A stretch of 64,000 bases of DNA, from contig OU612065.1 of the NCBI GenBank assembly GCA_914767715.1, forward strand, positions 620,001-684,000, read 5' to 3'. Below, piece by piece: positions 8,775 through 20,555 of this stretch. Each line of letters opens with the position of its first letter. Position 1 is the first letter of the stretch. A program made the position numbers and the translations under genes. The notes under the pieces are model-generated. The model did not search any database and was not told the DNA's origin. It saw only the letters and a list, made by a program, of their open reading frames with translations. The DNA is from Membranipora membranacea (Eukaryota > Bryozoa > Gymnolaemata > Cheilostomatida > Membraniporidae).

Positions 8775-10348
8775 GGGAGAGGCATGGGCCCCTGGGACTT
8801 ACATGTCTTTACTTTGCCAATGTCCCACAAGTCTACTCCAAAACCTGGGATTTTGGCAATGTTTTACTGCCCCCCTTGAGTTTTTGTTGTTTTGTTGTTT
8901 GAAGGTAATTCATGGTTTAGAAGACACATCCAACTTTCATGGTCTCTGGAGTCAAAAGAAATTTGGACAGCACTTCCCTGAGTATTCTGTTTGAAAGACT
9001 ACCTTCTAAGCTGCTCATACATACCTCATTTGATGGGTTTAGTCACCTGTAGCTCTTTCAGCAAACAATTTCAGTTCAAAAATCTTTTAAAATCATGTGC
9101 AGACGGATAAACTCAGAAATAGCCAATGTTTATAAACACTTTCAGGTTTTTTCATGATGTGTCCGTACCATAAAAATTAAGGAAATACAACCAATGTATA
9201 AACCAATAAAATGTCTTGTACTTCAATTGCAACCAATCAGAAATCCTGACAATAATTAAAGCACAAAGTACAAGACATTTCATTGGTTAATACATTGGGT
9301 GTATTTCCTTAATTTATATAGTACGGACACATCATGAAAAAACCTGAAAGTGTTTATAAACATTGGCTATTTCTGAATTTATCCGTCTGCGCATGATTTT
9401 TAAAGATTTTTGAACCGAAGTTGTTTGCTGAAAGAGCTACAGGTGACTAAACCCATCAAATGAGGTATGTATGAGCAGCTTAGAAGGTAGTCTTTCAAAC
9501 AGAATACTCAGGGAAGTGCTGTCCAAATTTCTTTTGACTCCAGAGACCATGAAAGTTGGATGTGTCTTCTCAACCATGAATTACCTTCAAACAACAAAAC
9601 AACAAAAACTCGGGGGGGGGGGGCAGTCAAACATTGCCAAAATCCCGGGTTTTGGAGTAGACCTGTGCAATGTCCAGTATCACCCACCCAAAAAAACACC
9701 AAACAGCGTAAGACACACAAAATATATTTTTTACAACCTACCTCAAAATCTCTCACACCTGCCCACACCAACTCAGCCCTCATTCCTCTTTCATTTGCTT
9801 CAGGTTTGAAGGTTCGAGCACAAACAGGGCTGACTTTATGGACCAGAGAAAATCTATGGTAACAATAACCTGAATATGTGTGCTGAAATGGCTGCATGAG
9901 TACTGACATCCCCACTGTTTATTGTAGTTTTATTTTATTTCACTGAATTGGTTCTTTTTACATTTATATATGATTTCTAAATTATATTCATTTATTTTAA
10001 GCTTCTAATAAACTATTAGAAATCATAAATGAATGTAAAAAGAACCAATTCAGTGAATTAAAAAAAAACTACAACAAACAGTGGGGATGTCAGTACTCAT
10101 GCAGCCTATTTCAGCCTATTCAGGTTTTTTATTACCATGGATTTTCTCTGGTCCATAAAGTCAGCTCTGTTTGTGCTAGAACCTTCAAACCTGAAGCAAA
10201 TGAAAGAGTAAGGAGGGCTGAGATAGTGTGAGAGATTTCAGGGTAGGTTGTAAAAAATATTGTTGTGTGTGTTACCCTGTTTGGTGTTTTTTGGTTGGTT
10301 GATACTGGGCATTGGCAAAGTAAATACATGTAAGCCCCATGGGAGAGG
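8775..10348. mobile_element. Nested fold-back hAT-like transposon with 8-bp target duplication
   Basis: The outer element is 8783-10340, flanked by the perfect 8-bp duplication GGGAGAGG at 8775-8782 and 10341-10348. It is itself a long inverted repeat centred near 10010. Its left arm is interrupted, about 40 bp in, by a second fold-back element at 8826-9667. An 8-bp duplication with CA-starting ends fits hAT transposition. It encodes no transposase, so it must be mobilised in trans. Confidence 0.85.
8826..9667. mobile_element. 842-bp fold-back element inserted in the outer transposon
   Basis: Ends are CACAAGTCTACTCC and the inverse of CACAGGTCTACTCC, with arms of about 400 bp meeting near 9250. 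The host sequence CAATGTCC is duplicated on each side (8818-8825 and 9668-9675), which proves it entered the CATGGGCCCC element after that had formed. It has no ORF of interest. A partial copy of one arm lies at 37700-37885. Confidence 0.88.
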
Positions 10349-10839
10349 AGCATATATAGGACTGCCACATTTGCTGGTAATTATGGGCAGTCCTATGGAG
10401 AGGAGAAAAACTTGACAAGTTGGCTAGGGTCCATACCTGGTGTTGTGTCGCCCACCCATTGTGGGGGTCCGGCGGCACTGTAAGCCTCCTTTACGACTTG
10501 GGGCAACGCCCTAGCTGAAGAATGTGGCGCATAATTTGTGACCCAGGAGCAGTTTGACTTGTATAGTATAGTAAGTTTAAAATTAAAGCAATTGGTTTTA
10601 AATGGTTTAGTATCAAGCCTCGTGACAGCTTGCCTAGCAAATACAAATAGTTTCTCGTTTTCATTGATAACTTGGTAAATACAAGCAAAACATTTGACTA
10701 AGCTAAAGTGTGGTGGGTGTAGGGTCATCTGGCATCATAGGGTAACTAGCTCAAATATCTGGTGTTTCCTTACAAATAGTATGAGAGGAGGGCCATTGCC
10801 AAGCGCTTGTAGTGCTTGTAGTACTCTTCAATCATATAT

Positions 10840-10970
10840 ACATATTAGTTTCCTGCATGCAAGTGTTGAAGGAAGTGGGTTCAAATCTCACTGCAGTCCA
10901 GGGCGTGTGCTCTGACCTGCCTACAAACTGCGGCCAAGCCCTTAAGGCGCCCGCCATTATTATCATTATC
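10840..10970 (+). repeat. tRNA-derived SINE fragment
   Basis: Contains a B-box GGTTCAAATCTC, then CACTGCAGTC, ACCTGCCTACAAACTG and AAGGCGCC. The same blocks in the same order follow the B-box of the SINE at 43151-43400 (CACTGCAGTC, ACCTGCCTGCAAACTG, AAGGC), so both belong to one family. The A-box half is not clear here. Confidence 0.6.
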
Positions 10971-11104
10971 ATCATTCAACATTTTTTACCTATTAGCGGT
11001 AATTGGTGGACCACCCAGCTGATGTCAAGTTGATTCCAACTTGCATGTAGGGTATAAGTAAGATAAAGGACCGTGGATTCCCTTAGATTATCTTTTTGGC
11101 ATAA

Positions 11105-11245
11105 CAATGGTTGAAAACCCAACGCCATCAAATGTACTAAATCAGGAAAACTGGAAGACCCTCCTGCTGTCCAGTCTCTGCTTAAGTTATACATCATTAA
11201 GTCGTTAAATTCATAAACCAGTATAGTGCAAGATCAAGGGGAGGA
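11105..11245 (+). repeat. Dispersed repeat, copy 2
   Basis: Second copy of the repeat at 5620-5740, sharing GAAAACCCAACGCCA, TGTCCAGTCTCTGCT, AGTTATACAT and GTGCAAGATCAA in order. Family unknown; possibly the tail of a SINE, since a SINE-like tRNA segment lies upstream at about 10860. Confidence 0.65.
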
Positions 11246-11249
11246 CAGA

Positions 11250-12319
11250 GTTGACACAAATCAATTTCAGAATGATTTGAAATCCCTCAAAATACTTGTG
11301 TTGATGGTCAGATAAAATCAAGGTGTAGGTGACAGTGTAGGGTAGTCACATCATCAGTATAATTATTGACAAGATATATGCTGCAATGCTCAATTTAGTT
11401 TAGTTTACTGAGCCTATGATGATGAAGCTGTGTTGCATGGGATTAAAGCCAACGTACGGGGGGGGGGGGGGGCTATGCATCAACTCAGCAATAATGTGAA
11501 TAAGTATTATAATTGACATAATATATTCATTCAGCAAGCTTGAGGTGATAATTTAAAATATCTTGGTATCCCAGAGATAAATGTGTGTTATGAAGAATAA
11601 GTAACCTCGGTATAGCTCAAAAAGCTTATTTAAATCAAGATAGAACTGACGATATTCTCAACTAAATGTGCATCAGCATCTGTCAGAGAGTCCAAACTGG
11701 ACTCGTTTAAAAATGAGTGAATGTTTACTGTTTTCACGATTCGAACAAAAGATTAGCTAAACAATGAAATTTACTCTAATAGCACAATTCACATATAAGA
11801 TACTAACGTGTTACATATATTGCAATCTGACAGCTACACTGACACTTTACCTCTTGGTATTCACAGCATTCTTTCAAAACTGTTCATGTTCAGTTCTTGT
11901 CTGAATGAGATAAGCAATCTCTTTCGTGTATTTTAGTAACGCAAAGAAATCACTGTACGATTGTTGGAGATCACGATATATTGACAGCTTGACTGAACCA
12001 GAAGTCCAAAGGCTGCTGCCAGTTGATTAAGTGGGAATATACATCACACACTCTGTCTCAGACTGTATTAGTACAGGATAGTCCACACAACCAGGCAGCT
12101 TCACTTATTAACACGATGAGGTGAGACAATAAATACATCACAATTTTAAGATTAAAGAATTATTCTAAACTCTTTTTCGTGTTAAAACTTATTGAGGTAT
12201 TTCCATATCTTATTTATAGTGTTTTATGTCATACTGTGTTGATACCAGCAATGAAGGCAGGTGCTGTCTATCCCCCTGTCAAGTTACAAACAAACATGTG
12301 CTCTTTCTTATTTCTTCAG
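11250..12319. other. Upstream region of BLCAP, no coding exon recognised
   Basis: Holds a run of guanines at 11459-11472 and unremarkable AT-rich DNA. The acceptor CTTATTTCTTCAG ending at 12319 implies an upstream non-coding BLCAP exon somewhere in this stretch, but I cannot place it. Confidence 0.35.
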
Positions 12320-12375
12320 ATCTCGCAGTTGAATCACTGATTGAGATCGACCCACAAACTCTAACTCACAGCATC

Positions 12376-12597
12376 ATGTACTGTCTCCAATGGATGCTGC
12401 CTATTCTAGTATTACCCAAACCACTTAATCCAGCGCTGTGCTTTCACCATTCCATGTTTATGGTTCTGTATCTACTAGACTTTTTCTTGTCGAGGAAACC
12501 TTGTACAATATGCTCAGCTGTGTTTATTATCGCTCTAACTCTTCTGTGCTACAGTGGAATGCCAGGCTGTATATTCTCTACTCTTTGTGTAGAGTAA
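12376..12597 (+). CDS. BLCAP: Bladder cancer-associated protein homologue (BLCAP / BC10)
   Basis: The 73-residue frame starts [16 protein letters not shown], then [13 protein letters not shown], then a hydrophobic segment and [10 protein letters not shown], followed by a second hydrophobic segment. This matches vertebrate BLCAP (human start [20 protein letters not shown], 87 residues) almost position for position, including KPCTIC. BLCAP is a small two-pass membrane protein linked to growth control; its biochemistry is poorly known. An acceptor at 12319 puts a short 5' UTR in the same exon. The C-terminus is shorter than in vertebrates. The stop overlaps a perfect donor (GA|GTAAGT at 12594-12599), so splicing to a further coding exon is possible. 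Confidence 0.87.
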   Translation: MYCLQWMLPILVLPKPLNPALCFHHSMFMVLYLLDFFLSRKPCTICSAVFIIALTLLCYSGMPGCIFSTLCVE

Positions 12598-13179
12598 GTT
12601 AGGAATCAGAGGCAACAAAGCGTAACTCAAAAATATATCCTCCCTCCATAATGCTATGTAATATATTATTATTATTCTCTCTCACATCCAACGCGGGGAT
12701 AAGATTATAATGCCCTTTACAGCTCTTACAATAATAGAGGATAGTAAGAGCAAAGAGTGCTCCTTGTTGAGAGTAACCATGTTATTGTCCCACCCATTTA
12801 CACAGTGATTATGAACTGTTATTCTTATGTAATCGGAAAATTTGGCAGCAGGAAATATTATTTTTAGCAAGATTGATATATGTATATATAATTAGAGCGA
12901 AAAAATGGGCGGAACTTTTGTTTTTCTCTGTTATGATCAAATATACCTGACATCATTTAGTACAATAGTCACTGTAATGTGATACGAAAACTAGGTACAA
13001 AAACAAGGACGTTGCTTTCAGTGTGTTACATAATCAGCAGAATGTGTGCATAAGATAGGATCAGTGGAATGTGTGCACAAGATAGAATGTTTAACTGATC
13101 TGTTATTTATCTCATGTGAACAGCTACAGGTGACAGAACTTTATATTATCATTACTCTTTACCCCACGAAGCAGACAAG
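12598..13179. other. Intergenic, BLCAP to FAD oxidase A
   Basis: AT-rich, with no gene or repeat recognised. It should contain the BLCAP 3' end and the promoter of the first oxidase gene. No canonical signal is clear enough to mark. Confidence 0.4.
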
Positions 13180-16100
13180 ATGCAGGTAAGAATATGTAAT
13201 CTTTTTTGTTGCCTTATATTAGCATTACTTCATAAGCGATGATGGCAAATGACACTTCTTTCAGTTTTTTTAATACGCTGTAGCACACTGTTTATTGCTT
13301 TATTTAACCATAGTTGATGCTATTTGACAGGTTCTCCACATCGCTGTTCTGAGCCTGTACACATTGATACATGTAGCTGTGTGCGAACCCTACTGTAGGC
13401 CGAGTCAATCATGCTGGCCGAGCTCGGCAGAGCTACAGACCTTCAAACTACAGATGAACTCTACAGCTGCTCGAGTCATGCTCCCCGGTCAGTATTATAA
13501 TGCTTGTATGTTTACATGTTTCATACTCATAATTCAGCTGGTAACCTTCAATGAATCACATCTCGATCCAGCCAGACTTGACACATGATATGCTACCGTC
13601 TAACTGGGCTGCCAGTATTTGTAGTTAATTTGCTATTCATCTCTCATAATACATGGATCTCTCATATGAGATGATATATTTTGAGCTCCCCCCCCAAACT
13701 CTTGCCCAAACAGCCCCCCCCCCCCCCCCGGGCCATAACAGAGAATATGGGTGCATATTGTGGCTGATTGTTCATATAAGTTATGTTATAAGTCATGTTA
13801 AGTTATGTCATTGGCTCACTGGTTATTGCATGTGTGCTGTGTTGTGTTCTGTCACGGAGGTTATATTTATGTTACAGGTGATTCTGATTGGGTGAGTAAA
13901 TACCTCACATACAACCAGGCAGTGGCTCAGGTTCCTGGTATTATTGTGTTTGTTGGCAATGTGGACCATATAAGAGAAGCCCTCAAGTTTGCTTACAAAT
14001 ATAGGATTGAGGTTAGACTCCAGTCTACAGGTATGTGTGCTCCTTATTCATCTTGTATCTTCTATATATGTGTGATATAAGCGATGTCTTTTTTTCCTAT
14101 CACAGCAGATCTAAGTGACTTATGGAGAATCCCCTCCGTTCAACACTGTGCCTGTAATCTAGTATGATCATCATCAACTTCAATTAATTCGCTATCACTC
14201 ACTTCACGGAAATTATATTGCAATAACTTAAAATATGGCCCAGTCCAATCATGCTGTATAGACAGTTTTCTTATCGAATTTGAGCTTATTTCCATACCTG
14301 TCCTCTCTTCATTTAGGTGCTCACTAGCACGGGCGCAGTGTTGCAAATCATATGCTGTCTGGACGAGCTAAGGAAAACAGAGCTGAAATTGATTAATCAT
14401 GAAAACTGCTCATCATAGGAAAACAAATATTTTTGATTTAGCATCTACATCATTGAAACTTAGCGGGACAAGTTTTTCAAGTCATTCAGGGTGTGAAAGC
14501 TGATGATTTCATATTTAAGTGACTAAATCGCAGAAAGTTTGTCATCAAAACAGGCAGAAACTGATATCCATGAGCAAACAAATACCAATTTATTTCTCAT
14601 TCCATGTCCCCATGAAATTTCAATGGTGCAGATGCTGAATAAAACAAATTGTTTTCCTATGATGGACGATTTTTGTAATGAGCCCATTTCGGCTCCGATT
14701 TACTACGCTGCGTGTGCTAAAGATACCCAAAAGAAGGGAGGGAAACTCTGTAAATATGCGGAAATTCAAGCTAAGAAAACTGTAACTGAAAACTTTGCCT
14801 ACTACAGGTCACAGTTTTTTTGGACGGTGCGGTGGAGAAGGGGTGATGCAGATATCAGTACACTATATGAGAAGTATAGAGGTGGATATGAACTGTACGG
14901 AGCATGACATGGGATGTATTACCACCCAGTCTGGTGTTAGATGGGCTGACGCTTATAAAGAGGTGATTTTATATCATACTGTATATGTGTCCTCATAACC
15001 AAACACTAAGGTAATGTTCATTTGTACTCACAATTTGTCAAGTCCTCAGTCCCATAATATGGAGAAATGCAGCTTGAATTTTTTTAATGCAGTAACTGAG
15101 AACGATGGGGATGATTAAAAATGGGCTTCACGAAATTTATGCAAATGTGCGTTTGGATACGAATGTCTGCTGAGTTTATTTTCCAGCGCATCTTGCTTTG
15201 TTTTTTTCTACAATAATCCGATTCTAACGCTATTCGCCACATGATATAAAAAATAAAATCCATTTATATACCTTTATTATAGACCAGGTTGGTCTAGAAA
15301 TAATAACTATTGGTCTTTACGATAAGAAAAAAAGAGTTGATATGTCACAGATATGTCATAGACTTTCAGTTAGTGGATGGATCAAATTAGCTAGATTTGA
15401 GGGAATGGACCCTGTTGCTAAAGAATATGAACACTATACGGATACTTCTTTGTGTGCTATGACAAACCTTCTGCATTACTTGATTAATAAAATGATTGAT
15501 TATTAGGCTGACAAACATAATCGAGTGGTAGTTGGTGGCTCGGATCCATCAGTATCTGTCTCAGGATGGACACTGGGAGGGGGGCACTCCCCCCTCTCTA
15601 GATCTCACGGACTAGGAGTAGATAACGTACTAAGTTTTCATTTGATTACTGCTGATTTGAGTGAAGTTTGGACTTCAGCTGCTGGTACAACAGTCAAGTT
15701 CATCAACGGATCTGTGAGTCTACCGTGTCTACACTAAAGCATGCTGCTTTTCATATTTATCATGGCTTGTTGATTGATTGAGTTCTTATGTTATAGTAAG
15801 TTCTAACTGATTTTGTCTCATTTGTAGCTGTGTATTTGACACTCTCTTTTCTATCATAATTTTGCAGGTGACTCGAACTTCTGACGCTCAGCTGTTTTGG
15901 GGTTTGAGGGGCGGAGGGAGTGTGTTTGGGGTTCTAGTAGATCTTACTTTTAAGCTACACAAAGATGATATAGTCAGCCAGATGTACTGTACATACTATG
16001 CATTCACTGGTGAGATGATAATCATAATTGTATGACTATACTGCATAAAGTCTTATAAATTTACCACCGCTCAACGTCTTTGCCCTATAGTGGGCAATTC

Positions 16101-19100
16101 ATAAAAGTGTCAACCAATCAGAGCCAACACAGTGTCTGCTTGAGATACAAACACATTGGTTTATTCTAGAGTAACTAGACTTTTATTGTGATATAAATAT
16201 TGTTGTGAGTAGAACATAGAAACAACCATCTAATGTTGTGATTTTATACCCGGAGTATAAAATGTATTTCGACACAGTCACATTATACTTTATTATGTAG
16301 ATGGAAGTGATAAGACATTCAATGTGATACTGAAGACCCTAGGGAATGTCATGGTGGACGCTCCTAACTCTTTTAGTGGTTATTTACTCCCATCTGTGGG
16401 ATGCTCTGCTGCTGGTTGTGGTGGCACTATGGCGGTATGTTACTCTGTTTACTCTCCCTTCCTGGTGCAGCACTCCCATATTTCCATCATAAGTGGGAGT
16501 TTTTTTGTCTTTTAACTATATGTCTTTCAGGATCTATTAATACTAACACCATAGACAAAAAGAGACAACTAAAATGATATAAAAACAAAGGATAAAAATC
16601 ATGTAACATTTTGAGATTTGAAGTAAATGAGCTGGCTTTCTTTATTCTTTTAATGGTATGGCCAGTGGCATTGGGAAGGCTGCGCAAGTATGAGCAACTC
16701 CTAGTTTGATCAAATTTGATATTGGACTGAGCTTTGTCTCAATAATTTGGTATCTGATCTGCTCAAACTGTTTCTATTTCATTCAAATAACTAGAGATGT
16801 GAGATTATGCAAAAACTGGAGTTTGGAAAAGATCAGAGAATATAATTTGTTTGAAAAAATTCCATGTATCATAATTTTTCTTCAATCAAGCTTCAACATT
16901 AGATCTTAGCCCAACCGAATCACTTAATAGACAATTTCTAACAGTACAGGAGTTTCTATCATGACCACTCGATGCTTATTTTAGTTTTCACTGCTCCGAT
17001 TTGGTAATGCATCTTCAGATGAGAGATGGGTTGAGTCTTTCACCTCTCTGCCTAAGATCTGGGCTCAGCATGGTGTTACTCAGGGTGGGTGTACAATGAA
17101 GCAGTACTCCTCATACTACGATTATCAGGTCACTGTACCTAATACTACATACGCAACCGTCGTAAGTATGAAGGTCATCATGATCCATGTGTAAACTCTG
17201 ACAAAATCGACACACTTTTGTCAAGACTGAAGCAGAACTTCTGTTATAACATCATGGAATTACTTTAGCCAAATAAACTGCAATAGCTAGTTTAGTGGAA
17301 TATTTCTTGTTTTCATCTTCAACATGTCCACTTTGAGCATTCATTGTGCTCAAGTCAACAACTAAGAGAAATATTATCTTTACTTTTCTTTTATTTTTCC
17401 TTATACTCCATAGAGTTTAGGGTGACAGATCTGTAACCTCTAGAAAACACGCTCTATATACACTCTGTACACACATCTCTTATTTATATTTAACAGTATA
17501 TAGGAAACAGTCTGATCGGAGAGAACAAGTACACTAACGCTACTATCGACGTGATGTTACATCATCTAAACCAGGTGTATAATCTAACTAAGACTGATAA
17601 AAGAGCTAATATTATAGGGACAGCCACCTGGGTCGGAGGTAAACACGTATAAACATAAAATAAGCAAAGCATATACCGGTGCATTTATTTGTACCGGTTG
17701 ATGTATTTGAGAATTTCAGACCAACAGAATTAGATTTGTCATTTTCTACTTCTACACAACCTTTAGTTGCTTAGATAAATTGGACGGTGTTAAAAATGTA
17801 TAATGTAAATAATTCTTGAGTTCAATGTATAATTATAATGAGTTACACATGATTGTAGGTGCAGTGAATGCTGGGAAGGACGACTCTGCAGTAAATAAAG
17901 GATGGAGAAGTTCCATGTTCTCATTCACTTCTGCCTTTGCCTGGGATCCTAAAACCACATCTGATCCTTCTCCATTTATAAAGCTTGTCAAAGGTATGTA
18001 TCATTATCGGCCAGTCGAATGTGCTTAAGTTCAGGACAGATATTGTTGACTCTCTTTTGCGTTCGCCGTTATCCTGGTTTAGGTTCACCATTTGATTCGG
18101 TAATTGAATGACGGGTTACTTGGGAATTTGAATGGACTAGAAAATTTCTTAGTCATGTAATATGCGCCTAAATTCCAGTATATAAAATAGATTTACGGGC
18201 AAAACCTTTCAAGTCCTTTTTAAAGCCCCAAACAAAATTTTCAACCCTGAAGATTACAAGCTCGAATTCTGTAACTCTATTTTAAAAGAAAAAGGAACCA
18301 CCAAATTTTTAGGACTGGAGTTAGACTCCAACATAACTTTCCATGAGCATTTTAAAAGCCTAAAAAAGAAATTAAATTCAACTATGATGATGATGCGAGC
18401 ACTCCGTCCAGCCATTGACCAAAAGTCAATGGTTGACATATATTACAGCTTTTTCTATCGTCATTTGATATACGGATTAGAGTTCTGGGGCCACGCAAGT
18501 GATAGCCAACTACGACCAATACAGACTCTACAAAAAAATGCTCTGCGAATCATTAAGGGAATTGGACCAGGGGGTCACATTTCTAGTCATTTTGAAAACT
18601 TAAAATCATGCCATTGCAAATGCTTTTTGAATACAGAACTTTAAAACATTTATTAAAATCATATTCAATTCAAGATAGTTTAAATATGAAAACAAACCAT
18701 GAGTACAACACTAGATAGAACAAACTTAAAATTATTAAGACCAACAACAAGCGAGGAGAGAGGTCCTTGTTGAGCAATGGCATAGCCTTGTTCAACAAGT
18801 ACCTCTTGGGAGTTTGGACGGGGCCAGGGTGCGATCTCACAGTTGGGCTGGCGGGGCGTCTCTGGGCGTGCGGTTGATAGCGGGTACAGTGGGCATATTT
18901 TGTCTGAGCTATTCATGATGTTCATGTGGTGTTTTTGTAATTAGTTGGAGGGTTGGACGCCACTCTAGTCACAGACTATCTGGCTGACCCATGCCTTTAT
19001 TTACTTTCTTTGAACATTTATTTCTCTTAATTTACAATGTTCCTTTATAGCAAAATACAGAAAAAAAATACTGTTTTTGAAGTTTATATAAATATTAATA

Positions 19101-19896
19101 CACAAAAATCAACGAAGACCCAAGAGCTCCATATTTAGTGGTATCTTATTGTGACTGAATCAAATACGTACTTATTGTGCGGTATGCAATCCTTACCTGT
19201 ATAGAAATGAGGAAAGAAATTCAGGTATCATACCTTAGTCAGTCCGTTTGAGCTCACCAGTCTGTTTTCACTAAGCCCTCAGATATTTATGTTACACAAA
19301 ATTTGCATTGGCATTATTTGCATATTCATTCAGATTATCAATACTTTTTCTCGTGTTTCTACTGCTTAGAAAAATCTCTAATAGGATATGAGGTTGCACA
19401 CTAAGTTGACACTTAATAATAATGGTCAACTATTGTTTAGACTTTTGGTATCCTGATAATAATCCTAAGACCGGATAAATCCCATCACTTATCAAGTTGT
19501 TAAATGTATCTTCAGTTTTCCAATTCTTGCGAAGCTGTAACCCTTGCCTTCTGTCAGATATGACATACACTATATCCTCGTACAATCTCCACAGACTTAC
19601 ATGTTGACCTGAAGCCCTACTCTAATGGTAAATATTACAACGAGGCAGAGACAGATATGACTCCTCAGCAGTGGAAGTCTGAGTTCTGGGGGGACAGAGG
19701 AGATAAATATAACAAAATACTGAATATCAAACAGCGATGGGATCCCAGTAACAAGTTTACATGTCATCAGTGTGTCGGATCTGATGCAGGCACTATCAAC
19801 GACCTAATCGGTAAACTCTTACGAAAACTTGATACAAGTTTTAAACGCTTTATGAGGTCATTTATCACCGCACTCAAAACTTGTTTCTCAACATAG
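13180..19896 (+). CDS. Secreted berberine-bridge-type FAD oxidase, copy A
   Basis: Exons 13180-13185, 13331-13487, 13878-14030, 14808-14962, 15507-15713, 15868-16009, 16301-16434, 16985-17161, 17497-17638, 17859-17993 and 19595-19896 join in phase to about 569 residues. The protein starts with a signal peptide (MQVLHIAVLSLYTLIHVAV). An FAD-binding type 4 region follows: STGHSFFGRC carries the histidine that usually binds FAD covalently, and GWTLGGGHSPLSR and GLGVDNVL complete the fold. A C-terminal BBE motif (YYNEAE, QRWDPSNKFTCHQC) ends the domain. The second, cysteine attachment site of plant enzymes is absent (GGSDPSV). Expected activity: oxygen-dependent oxidation of a small alcohol, sugar or alkaloid; substrate unknown. 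After DLIG a possible donor (G|GTAAAC) may divert the last 30 codons. A LINE fragment sits in intron 10. Confidence 0.88.
18205..18770 (+). pseudogene. 5'-truncated LINE reverse transcriptase fragment in intron 10 of oxidase A
   Basis: The translation reads KFLGLELDSNITFHEHF, then YYSFFYRHLIYGLEFWG and LQKNALRIIKGI, the post-catalytic region of a LINE reverse transcriptase. A frameshift near 18600 moves the continuation (LFEYRTLKHLLKSYS, NTR) to another frame. It lacks endonuclease and YADD and differs in sequence from the LINE at 232-4426. A dead copy. Confidence 0.82.
18771..19594. other. Rest of oxidase A intron 10
   Basis: Intron sequence between the LINE fragment and the last exon. No other gene or repeat was recognised. 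The first 150 bp (with GCGGGGCGTCTC) may be LINE 3' sequence. Confidence 0.4.
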
Positions 19897-20555
19897 TATG
19901 TGTCAGTCGTTTCCAGCCTGGTAACTTTCCCCTCGGAGGTATATACCAAACATGAAACATAAATATCCATCTCACAAAAACAGGATACATACATGTAAAT
20001 CATAGCAAAATATACAAACCTTGTAAATTTAAAGTTATTATAAAATCTGCGCTTGAGTTATCACCGTACTGGAGTTTACTCATACTTACTTGGTCTTATT
20101 ATTATGTAAATTTATAGGCTAATAGCTGTAAAGAACAAAGATAGCAGCAAAGAGGGATGGATGCCTAACCCACAAATTTTCGGTTCTTGATTGCTTTGAA
20201 AACAATTATTAGAATAAAAATCTACAATGATGTAAACAAATTCCAATCTTCTGCATTTTGTACTATTTTTAAATGAGATCTTATTCTGCGTGATGTTAAT
20301 GGTGTAATACTTGGGCACAAGATGCGACATACATTATGTTCCCTACTCTATGTTTGGGAGTAGATGTGTGTGGTGGGAGTCGAGGTGTGCGAGTATTTGC
20401 CGGAGGATATGTGTAGTCAATGTTGTTGAAATACTGCATGTGAATATCAAACCTGTCTTGCTATCTTTTCTCATTTGTTGACACATTGATAAAGGAGCTG
20501 GGCCTATATTACCTGCGCTGCGATACTGTCTTCATTAGCCACATTTCATTTCACT
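19897..20555. other. Intergenic, oxidase A to oxidase B
   Basis: About 660 bp between the paralogues. A possible AATAAA poly-A signal for copy A lies at 20213-20218. The rest should contain the copy B promoter. No other feature seen. Confidence 0.4.

Noticed and set aside
14539-14907. 122-residue frame in the oxidase A intron 3
   Set aside because: It runs through the acceptor of exon 4 in the wrong frame and has no similarity to known proteins; intron sequence.
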